The notes under the pieces: model-generated
Told to the model about the DNA's origin: nothing
Databases searched by the model: none
What the model saw: the letters and a program-made list of their open reading frames with translations, nothing else
In this document: positions 22,055-34,691 of the stretch, one piece after another
Layout of the letters: every line of letters starts with the position of its first letter
How positions within the stretch are numbered: the stretch's first letter is position 1
Source of the DNA: Hypsibius dujardini
Taxonomy: Eukaryota > Tardigrada > Eutardigrada > Parachela > Hypsibiidae
Reading direction: 5' to 3'
Length of the DNA stretch: 40,059 nucleotides
Assembly (NCBI GenBank): GCA_001579985.1
Contig: LRSR01012564.1
Location: forward strand, 1 to 40,059
Program-made: the position numbers and the translations under genes

Positions 22055-25000
22055 ATGCTGGATGGATCAGTTTATTCGGGTAAGAGTCCTCTTAGTTGAG
22101 CATGTTCACTTCTATGCGTTCTATGGTTTGCTGAAAGTTCTAATTTCTTTGCCACTGTTGTGAAGTTCTCCTTACTTTTGACAGAGACATTGCCACCAAC
22201 TCGGTACAATTTTTTACGTCAATCAATCGATCCATTCGCTTACTAGTCTAGTGCGCAGAGACGGAAAGCAGCGCAAACAACACTGATAACTGTTGAGTGG
22301 ATTGATTGTTTGATTTTGTGGGTGAATTATCCTCATATACATTACTCATAATTGAGACAGACCCAAGAAGTGTCTTTCCTGAGAAGGACACTTTGTAATT
22401 AATTACAATCTTGTTGTGGGTATATACACTAACATACAGTGATTGCAGTTGAAGTTTCAATCGGGATAGCTCATTCGTATTTGTACAATGGCGTTTAATG
22501 TTGCCGCCGTTTTATGGGGCATTTTGGTTGATTTTCCCGCACTATAAACCGAATGGGCGCCGTTATTGCTTTACTTGGAATTGATCGTCGGACAGTCTAA
22601 ATCATTTCGATATCGCTAAAATTGCAGCTACATAACACACAACTTTGTGACCATATGTTTGTGCCGGTTATCAGCATGAACGGCAATATAGTTTACCCAG
22701 CATGCAGCTTGTCTTGTCGGCTTTGGCTTTTGGTCTTACATCGAGTAAAAAGACTAGGACGTTGGGTGCTGGTATTATTCGGCCAAGCCGTTTTTTTCCC
22801 GATTCCATTTTTATTTTCAATTTCTTTCAACCAATCAACTTCTTTTTTATTTTGACAGACGAGCAGATGTCATCGTTGGACGGGGAACCCAATGGCAGAA
22901 TAGATGAGCTGGAAAAACGAATTCGACATCAAGGTACTGTGTGTGGTCGTGGCATTCCCGCCGGTCGGTTTTCTCAACTACCATGATCAAGAGCGACTGG
23001 AGGGAATACTAGAGACATAAGAACTACGCCTGCAAAGCAACTCGCATTTGGATATTCCAGTGATCGATTGATGTTTTAGCTGAGGGCTTTCTTTCTGACG
23101 GTGGTTATCTCATTGTGTTGGCTGTTGCAGGCGATGAGATTGTTCTGTTGCGGAGCGTCATCGCCGAATTGGTGCGGCGAGTGGGGGATCTGGAGAATGC
23201 GGCCAGTAGGACCCGCGATAATCGATCATCACGTTAGTGACCGTTTGTTTTGTCCTTTCCAGGCTCTTATCGTACTGCTATTCCCTGTCAAATATCATGC
23301 ACAATTTCCCACTGCTTTGTTCCGTGTGTATAGTCCCATCTGTCGGTAATCCGTGTCTGTGTGTCGGTCTGTCGGTCTGTGTGTCGGTCTGTCGGTCTGT
23401 TGGTGTGTCGGTGTGTCGGTGTGTCGGTGTGTTGGTGTGTTGGTGTGTCGGTGTGTCGGTGTACCGTGGTTTTTTCTCGAGGTCTAAAGAATATCTGTCT
23501 AAGAAAAACTTTGTCTGTTTATCTGTGCTCGTATTCGGCATGTTAGCATGTGCTGTTATGTATTGCAGATACGCTCAGCGGGAGTACTCTCACCCTTCCC
23601 ACCAAATCATCCGCCACTCGCTCGACGGGCCGTCCTTCCATCACATCACTCAGTTCACCGCTAAACAGCTCGGGTGGCAAACTGTCCTCCCACCACATGT
23701 CTTCCGAGTCTCTCCAGTCCTCTTCCACACTGAACCGTCAGTCTGTCGGCTCGACCAGTTCGTACGGCCTGAGAAACTCCCCGTCGATGGATCGGCTGGC
23801 CACACCACGCACATCGGGTGGGTCGACGACCGCTCGGACCTTTGTCACGTCCTCACCGTCGACCGCCGCCAAACCGACCCCAATGCGAAAATGGACATCC
23901 AATTCAGACTTCCAGAGCGGCACGAATGGATCGTCTGCTTCCCATACTCTACCTTCTCCCGGGCATCATGCAAACCATTCAACGTATGTGACAATTGCGG
24001 TGTGCCGTATTCCCGTCGTTAATACTAATAAGGCCATGTTCTTACACGTAAATCCATTCGATAGGCTTCCTTCAGGCACTACCCAAAGACGGCAGTATGG
24101 GTCACAGGCGCATTTAAATGATGTCCAGCCGTACGCGGGGGCTGCGGGCAATGGCTCTCCGGCCGGGCTGTCCACTTACCGTGCAGCCCACAAAGAGTCC
24201 GTTTTCAACCCCGGTTAGTACCGGCCATCGGACATTGCGTGCGCGTATTTGCTGGTTTCTTATTTCCCGGACTGTATATCGTTAAGTAAATTTTATTCTT
24301 CTCATACCTTTGCATTTCAGATGACGGATACCTCCATGTGACGATTCGCGGCAAAGGCATGAACTTTCACGTTCCATCGGTGGATTGCCTCTCAAATTCG
24401 CTGACGCAGCCGAATCCGCCTCCTAGTCAACGCCTAAAACTTGAATGGGTGTATGTAGTACTGCCCAATGCCGTTTAGTATCGTTGCGTCTGTCGGTTTC
24501 TTTGCTTGTCTGGCTCTCTCTTTGATGGAACACCTTGCCTGCCTGCCTGCCTGCCTGCCTGCCTGGCTGCCTGCCTACCTGTCTGCCGGCCTGTCTGTCT
24601 GCCTGCCTGTCTGCCTGTCTGCCTGTCTGCCTGTCTGTCTGCCTGTCTGCCTGCCTGCCTGCCTCCTGCCTGCTTGCCTGTCTCCCTGTCTGCCTGCCCT
24701 TGCGGATTGCATGTTTTTTCATGTCTACCAAGACTCTTCAAATGGGCTAAATGTTGGAATGTCGTCCAGTTTTAAATGGAGGTCTCAATTTTAGGTATGG
24801 CTACAGAGGCCGTGATTGTCGGAGTAACTTGCATCAGATTGCTACGGGTGATACGGTCTATTTCATTGCATCCGTAGTGGTTCTGGTGAATTTGGAGGAG
24901 TCCGTCCAGCGCCACTACCTGGGCCATACGGATGACATTCGGTGGTACGTATTAAATATGTCTCTTCACTTGGTGCTCTGCTAGACCCTTCAGTTTCTTC

Positions 25001-28000
25001 TCCTTTCAGCCTGACTGTCCATCCTAACAAAATGACCATAGCTTCCGGTCAGACTGGAAACCCGGAGAAAAAGAAGCGACCAGGCGGTTCCTCGCCAGGA
25101 CCAGACGAGAAACTGGTACGTGTATGGACATAATTTTGGGCAAAACACTTTGGCCATGACAAAGTTTTGCTTCAGGTTCACATTCGAGTCTGGGATTCGG
25201 TTAGCCTCAACACTCTTCACGTGATCGGTGGAAACGGAGACTTTGACCGAGGCTTTTGTTGTCTCGCATTTTCGAAAATGGACGGTGGCGCCTTACTAGT
25301 GGCGATCGATGAAGCCCAAGACCACGTGTTAACTCTCTGGGACTGGCAAAAGGCGGGAACAAGGGGCGACCGAATCGCCGTGACTAATGTAAGTGTGCCT
25401 TATTTATTTGCACGGATCCACCGTGGATCTCGTTCAACATACCACGAGCAAGTGTTTTCTTGACAGTGTGGACCAGACGCCGTTTTTGCCTGTGAATTCC
25501 ACCCGTCGGTCCCCAATCTTTTGATTACCTGCGGCAAGAGCAACGTCACATTCTGGACGGTAGACGGTACACTCCTGACTCTCAGTAAAGTTGCCGGCTC
25601 ATTCGAGGTACATTGCGCGAACCGGTGATATGTTGGAACGTCTTCAAATGTTCCTGTTATGTTAATGGTGACTAAAATCTTTTCACCTTCCAGCGAGTTG
25701 AGCGGCCCAAGTTCGTATTGTGCCTGTGCTTCACTGAAAACGGAGACATAATCACCGGCGATTCGAGCGGCAATATTATTTCATGGGGCAGAGGTAGTAA
25801 CAATCGTATTTCCTCATTTAACAGCTTACAGGAAGTTTTCAGCTTGTCTCTTGACAATCAATTCTGTTTCTAGCTGCGGGGAATCGCGTAAGAAATATTG
25901 TCACAAATGCGCACCCTGGTGGTGTCTTCGTCCTATTCTGCTGCTCCGACGGGACGCTTGTGTCCGGTGGGAAGGACAAACGTCTGGTTGGCTGGGACCA
26001 AGACTTGAACAGGACCGGCATGGAGTACGAGGTGTGTAGTACGAATAAGTGGATCAAAATTCACGACCCTGTCAGGGTTCGGTACCTTGTCAGGGTTCGG
26101 TACCTTGTCAGGGTTCGGTATCTTGTCAGGGTTCGGTACCTTGTCAGGGTTCGGTACCTTGTCAGGGTTCGGTACCTTGTCAGGGTTCGCGGCCTTGTCA
26201 GGGTTCGCGGCCTTGTCAGGGTTCGGTACCTTGTCAGGGTTCGGTACCTTGTCAGGGTTCGCGACCTTGTTAGCGTGACCGTTGAGCTGTTAGAGCCTCG
26301 AACATTTAAGGAAATTATTGTGGCTGTTGCAGTTGACGGATAACTACGGCACGGCCCGCGCTATCGCTCAGACCAGAGATTCTACACTGCTCGTCGGCAC
26401 TAACAGGAACTGCGTCCTCCAGGGTGACTTCATTTCTGGCTTTAGTGTGGCTGTGCAGGGCCATTTCGATGAGATTTGGGCACTCGCCACGCACCCAAAT
26501 CACCACCAGGTGTGCTTATGATTGCTCTATTGTTATGTCCTTCCGGTGTCTTATTAGTTAATTGTATTTCTGCCTATGTTTCTTAATAATATGTTTCTTA
26601 CTAGTAATAATATTTTATATGTTCAAATGGTTTCAGTTTGCGACCGCCAGCTACGATCACTTCTTAACTTTATGGAGTACCTCGGAAAAGTCTCCGATAT
26701 GGAGCATGGAAATGCAGGTACTCTACACGAGTAACATACACACGTGGCAAAAACCTTGCGCTGACCGAATTAAGCACTTTAACTCGGGACTGTGTACAAC
26801 AGCCATCCAACGAATGAGTGTAATGGCTTAAATCGGTTAGGTTTTTGCCACGTGCGTAACTTTTCAATCTAGCCTTTTTTTAAAATACGACTTCCTGATT
26901 AGGACGGAGTCCATGCAGTTGCCTTTCATCCGGACGGGGATCTCATAGCTGTTGCTACAATCTCAGGTACTGTTTGAGATACGTGGACCTAATGCAGCGG
27001 GACTGTTGCTTGTATCCTCGCTCCGTTCCTCATAGGCCGGTGGTTTGTTTTGGACACTCTCACAAAAGAAATCATCTCCTCCCAGACCGTCAATGGTGAC
27101 ACTCAGGATCTTCTCTCCTCAATCAAATACTCTCCTGGTGAGCGCTTAATTTTGGTTCTACGGTATATTGTGTATAATGTACGCTGACGGTCCTCTTCTT
27201 CCAGATGGTCGGTTCATTGCGGTCGCCTCTGTTGACCGAAGCATTTACATCTATCAGATTCTCGAGGGCGGGACAAAGTGCATGAAGCTGGGCAAATGTG
27301 TCGGCCATAGCAGTGCGGTGGGTGGTGTACGAGGTTGTGGGTAGTGTACGAGGTTGTTGTAGTGTACGAGGTTGTGGGTGGTGTACGAGGTTGTGGGTAG
27401 TGTACGAGGTTGTAGGTAGTGTACCAGGTTGTGGGTGGTGTACCAGGTTGTGGGTAGTGTATGAGGTTGTGGGTAGTGTACCAGGTTGTAGGTAGTGTAC
27501 GAGGTTGTGGGTAGTGTACGAGGTTGTGGGTAGTGTACGAGGTTGTGGGTAGTGTACGAGGTTGTTGTAGTGTACGAGGTTGTGGGTGGTGTACGAGGTT
27601 GTGGGTGGTGTACGAGGTTGCTGTTACACCTGAACGGCTTTCCTTTATCCGGTCTGGGGGTGTTGTAGGTCCTCTGTCTGGATTGGTCAACGGACAGTCA
27701 ATATCTGAGGAGCAATTCGGACAATTTTGAGCTCATTTACTGTACGTACGGATCATGCACCAAGGTCTCCGCATGACGCGAGCATTGTATCGTGGTGCGA
27801 TATGATATAGATACTCTTTATTGTAGGGAACCCATCCACGCTGAAGCAGATTGTGAACGCGGCCATGTGTCGGGATGTGGAGTGGGACAGCTGCAACTGC
27901 ATCCTGGAATACGGAGTGGCAGGCGTGTGGTCTGAGACCGTGCAGGCCCTCAGCGTTGACTGCACTCACAGCAGCGGGAGCAGGGTCCTCGCTGTCGGGG

Positions 28001-28336
28001 ACGATGGTGGGAAGGTCAAGCTTTTCTCCTATCCTGCAATGTCACTCAAAGTGAGAATACTTCTGCACGGCCTTTATTTCTGTTGTTAAAGATGGAATTG
28101 TTAATCATTAACGGGTCTTCCTTCCTTTTTTGCAGTCTTTGTGCCATTCATATAACGGACACAGCAATCACGTCAGGTATGTCCGATCCTGAACGCCTGA
28201 TGCCGCTGTTGTGAAACTCAGCCGTTTCTGATTACGTTCAACTGCTTGCAGCACTGTTCGATTCATGCACGATGATAGTCGATTGATATCGGCTGGTGGA
28301 CGGGACGCCTCGGTGTTGCAGTGGATTGTGATTTAA
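22055..28336 (+). CDS. EML: Echinoderm microtubule-associated protein-like (EML), about 934 aa, 20 coding exons
   Basis: Microtubule-associated WD-repeat protein. Exons: 22055-22079, 22859-22933, 23131-23232, 23569-24213, 24321-24450, 24795-24944, 25010-25115, 25176-25388, 25467-25607, 25694-25793, 25874-26031, 26333-26509, 26637-26717, 26903-26966, 27036-27137, 27205-27317, 27669-27741, 27827-28050, 28136-28176, 28252-28336. All have GT..AG borders and one frame over 2805 nt. The N-terminal trimerising coiled coil is at about residues 24-60 (RIDELEKRI, EIVLLRSVIAELVRRVGDLE). A Ser/Thr-rich linker follows to about 250, then HELP (LKLEWVYGYRGRDCRSNL), then WD repeats ending in GGRDASVLQWIVI. 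Landmarks include IRVWDSVSLNTLHVIG, DHVLTLWDWQK and GDSSGNIISWG. The frame stays open upstream to an acceptor at 22018, so the true start may lie in an earlier exon. The exon 23569-24213 may hide an intron. Confidence 0.92.
23349..23461. repeat. GTGTCGGT-type minisatellite in EML intron 3
   Basis: Tandem GTGTCGGT/CTGTCGGT/GTGTTGGT octamer-like units lie in the intron between the coiled-coil exon and the linker exon. The array yields long false open frames on both strands. Confidence 0.85.
24536..24703. repeat. CTGC/CTGT tetranucleotide tract in EML intron 5
   Basis: About 165 bp of CTGC, CTGT and related units. The intron lies just after the exon encoding LKLEW of the HELP motif. On the transcribed strand the tract is pyrimidine-rich with repeated UGUCUG and UGCCUG. 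Confidence 0.9.
26068..26265. repeat. 18-bp minisatellite in EML intron 11
   Basis: Eleven tandem 18-bp copies of CTTGTCAGGGTTCGGTAC, with three variant units carrying CGCGGC or CGCGAC at the 3-prime end. It sits 36 bp downstream of the donor at 26032. Because 18 is divisible by 3, it produces repetitive open frames, which are not exonic: homology jumps from 26031 to 26333. Confidence 0.92.
26731..26860. mobile_element. Foldback (MITE-like) element C in EML intron 13
   Basis: An imperfect hairpin of about 130 bp. The left arm 26731-26755 begins GTAACATACACACGTGGC and continues into AAAAACCT. The right arm 26839-26860 is AGGTTTTTGCCACGTGCGTAAC. Inner segments GACCGAATTAAGC and GGCTTAAATCGGTTAGG also pair. 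It lies entirely between the exons ending at 26717 and starting at 26903. No coding content. Confidence 0.7.
27318..27625. repeat. GTGTACGAGGTTGTGGGTA minisatellite filling EML intron 16
   Basis: About sixteen 16- to 19-bp units (GTGTACGAGGTTGTGGGTA and variants with CCAGG, ATGAGG or a short TTGTA end). The array starts at the exon border itself: the donor GTGGGT at 27318 is a repeat-unit sequence. Homology resumes at 27669 with VLCLDWSTDSQYL. Confidence 0.9.
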
Positions 28337-28646
28337 GTCGGTGCCGTAGCTTTCTTTTCTTTGTTTCTAGATTTTTAGCCTTTGCTCGATGTGCCTTTTA
28401 TACGGTAATCACATATTGTATTTGTGTATTTTGATTAGATACTGGCCTTAACATGACATGTATTTACACTTTGGAACATTTTTTGAAGGATATGTCTATT
28501 GCTTTTTTTATCGTCTGAATGTTTTAATACTGACCCTCATCTAACGGAATACCATTTTCTGCCTTTTGCATTAAGTCTGAACCGCCTGAAGTCATTGGTA
28601 GCCTAATAGTTTGGGTGCGCAGAGGCTGCTGTGTGAAACTGAAAAT

Positions 28647-28652
28647 AATAAA
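28647..28652 (+). terminator. Probable polyadenylation signal of the EML gene
   Basis: AATAAA lies about 310 nt after the EML stop codon (TAA 28334-28336) and just before the 46-bp satellite array begins at 28683. Confidence 0.5.
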
Positions 28653-28682
28653 GCGGATCTGGATTTCTGGATTGCACAATGC

Positions 28683-29084
28683 GTTAGTGCTCCCTGTGCG
28701 TTGCGCACGGGACACTTTGTACTTACACGTTAGTGCTCCTTGTGCGTTGTGCACGTGACATCTTGTGCTTACACGTTAGTGCTGCCTGTGCGTTGCGCAC
28801 GTGACATCTTGTACCTACACGTTAGTACTGTCTGTGCGTTGCGCACGTGACATTTTGTACTTACACGTTAGTGCTGCCTGTGCGTTGCGCACGTGACATC
28901 TTGTACTTACACGTTAGTGCTCCTTGTGCGTTGCGCACGTGACACTTTGTACTTACACGTTAGTGCTGCCTGTGCGTTGCGCACGTGACATCTTGTACCT
29001 ACACGTTAGTACCGTCTGTGCGTTGCGCACGTGACATTTTGTACTTACACATTAGTGCTGCCTGTGCGTTGCGCACGTGGGGCA
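28683..29084. repeat. 46-bp satellite array between EML and TMEM184
   Basis: Nine tandem units of 46 bp start at 28683, 28729, 28775, 28821, 28867, 28913, 28959, 29005 and 29051, the last one truncated. Each contains the near-palindrome GTGCGTTGCGCAC followed by GTGACA; most thereby carry CACGTG. Units 3 to 5 and 7 to 9 carry matching variants (CTGCC..CCTAC, then CTGTC or CCGTC, then CTGCC), indicating a 184-bp four-unit higher-order repeat. The array ends about 235 bp before the TMEM184 start codon. Confidence 0.92.
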
Positions 29085-29319
29085 GTGCGCGTTTGTGCGT
29101 CTCACGTGTGCTCCACTTCAAAACATATGACGCAAATTCACTTTCACTTATTTTGGTTTCCATTTTTACTATACTTGAAACTCTATTATTCTATTGCTGC
29201 TTTGATCAGTTCTGTTTCTCCTTGAATTTGATCGGTCAATTCAGTTTAGCGAAAACTTAAAAAACCAAAGATTATGGGTTTATAGCACTGCCTTGGAGCG
29301 CACTCTTAACTGCTACAAA

Positions 29320-32711
<3,392 letters not shown>

Positions 32712-34691
32712 ATTTCGTCCTTTCTCGGTGATATTATGTTCCACTTTTGTGTTGGATAGCACGCCCTTTTATGTTACATTTGTTGGCCATTTGATTTTGT
32801 GATTCAGCTGCTGGAAGGATTTTACTGTGGCTGTAGCCTAAAACTTGCACCGACGAGACCGAAGTAACCGAACTCACTATGATGATAGAATCTACTTATT
32901 CAAGTGCTACCACCATAGCAAGGGTGGCAGCACTAGGCTACAACTATTGTACTAGAAGAGGGTCATTTTTGCACGGATTGTTTGATTCGGTTCATAGGCT
33001 TCAACTCACCTCCCAAGCTCCTCGTCCACCGTTCGCGCTATAATTTTTGCTGATGACTCGCTGACAGTTTGAAAGTATTCTCGCTGTTTTCTTTTGGTTT
33101 TTTGATGCCGTATGGGAACTCGAAGCACAGGATTGAAAATCATGTCCAAGACGCAAAATGATCGACGGTCTGTTCGGTCCAACTCGTTGGACGGCTCAAC
33201 CTATTGCACGCACTGCGCACGCACGGTGTGCATCCGTTGGGCGACAAACAACAACTAAGTGTTTTGAAAACACGCTACTTTCATGCAATCTTTTTAGCTT
33301 CTCAGTAAAATTGAATCCTAGATTTGCGGAGATTTGCTTAGATTTGCTTGTGAGTCTACCTTCGATATCCTTAGTCCATACCAATCGGAAAATGGAAGCG
33401 ATTTTCAACCAGCTCCTGAATGCAGCCCCGTGGAAGACATGCCGTCACTCGGCAGTCCCTGACCGACAATCTAGATTTGATTTTGGAAACGAATGCCGAT
33501 TGGCTGTTGGGAGAAGGCCTTTGAGGAATGGTTGCTGTTTCGTGTGAAAAAATACCAGGATCCAGAGCAACAACTTTCTTCCGGTAGAATTTGCCAAGGC
33601 CAAACACCCAGAGGTCCTGTCAAATGAGGTGTCCATCTGTGCGGCCCTCTGCAGGACGGTAATGGAGAGTGCCGCCCTCTGCAGGACGGTAATGGAGAGT
33701 GCCGCCCTCTGCAGAACGGTAATGGAGAGTGCCGCCCTCTGCAGGACGGTAATGGAGAGTGCCGCCCTCTGCAGGACGGTAATGGAGATTCGGACAAAAA
33801 GCTGAAGCAGCGACCTCATCGAGAAGATCTTTTGCGCTATTTGCGGTTGACGTACACGTGAGTGCTCGCATTCGTCCATGGTAGACAGCAGTGCTCGTTC
33901 ATTGCTGGATGCGAAGATTTTGAAGGACAGGGCGAAAGGCTTTTTCCTTCCGAAAATTACAAGCAATGAGAAAGAGATATGCGAGCTTTTATTTTTAAAC
34001 GAATTTTTGTTATTTTAATGCCTAAAATGGTTCGACTACCAATATACTCCTCACATACTTAGTAGATCTTTGCGAAACCCAGAGGGCAGAGGGATGAGAA
34101 GGAAACATTTTGGTATCCGGTCTATAAAAGTGCACCTATCTAGGTTAGTGTAATTTCGTCCGAATTCATTGAAGTATGTCTTACAACCACAACTTACTGA
34201 TGCCGTCGTATGTTGTTTTTCTCGATAGTGCTTATGACAACTTCAAAGATCCTATCTGCCTTATGTCGAATGAGTTTGGTGTCTGGGATGATTTGCTACA
34301 AGTCCGCTACAGTCCACGGTACATGTGGTGGGGTGCCCATGGTCGACCTAACCGCAAACAACGGTGGCCATGATAGCCCGAAAGTCAAGGCGGGGAATGG
34401 TACCAGTGCTCGACAGAAGCGGCTCATCCGATTGAATATTGCTTGCGCAGAGTAAACACAATAATTTTCATTTTCCATGATCACCCGTTTCGAGTGATGC
34501 CATGTATAATTGTTGCGGTTAACACGTTGGAAGTTTTGGAAATTCCTGAATGTATATGGTCAAGGGACAGCTGCGAAGGAAAAGTTTGGCGGGAACAGAG
34601 TCTACCACTTTGGCATGACTCTGCCACTGGAAACCCGACAAACACCGGTTCACTGGTTTACAAGAAGAGATCTTAAACAACGTTTGCCGAA
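32712..34691. other. Spacer between the convergent TMEM184 and SLC13 genes
   Basis: About 2 kb with the 3-prime ends of both genes. I recognise no exon. A TATAAA-like motif at about 34122-34128 precedes a 65-codon frame at 34176-34373 (MSYNHNLLMPS...), and 34510-34698 is open for 62 codons. Neither matches a family I know, and no splice pairing joins them. The minus-strand frame 33445-33966 is largely made of a 30-bp repeat. Confidence 0.4.
33643..33792. repeat. 30-bp minisatellite
   Basis: Five tandem copies of GCCCTCTGCAGGACGGTAAT plus ten further bases, nearly identical; one unit has GCAGAACGG. The 30-bp period keeps a minus-strand frame of 173 codons open (33445-33966), with a repeated ITVLQRAALS decapeptide. 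Coding status is unsupported. Confidence 0.9.

Noticed and set aside
24423-24794. Cys/Leu/Pro-rich and Gln/Ala/Arg-rich ORFs on both strands
   Set aside because: Products of the CTGC/CTGT tract in EML intron 5, open in several frames as expected for a tetranucleotide repeat.
26049-26343. Long repetitive plus-strand ORFs (RVRYLVRVRYLV-type repeats)
   Set aside because: They are translations of the 18-bp minisatellite in EML intron 11. EML homology is continuous from the exon ending at 26031 to the one starting at 26333.
27214-27690. 158-codon minus-strand ORF rich in TTHNLVHYPQPRT repeats
   Set aside because: Antisense translation of the EML intron 16 minisatellite and of the neighbouring EML exon; no independent support.
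28683-29084. CRISPR-like array
   Set aside because: The units are directly tandem 46-mers without unique spacers, and the window is clearly eukaryotic. It is a satellite.
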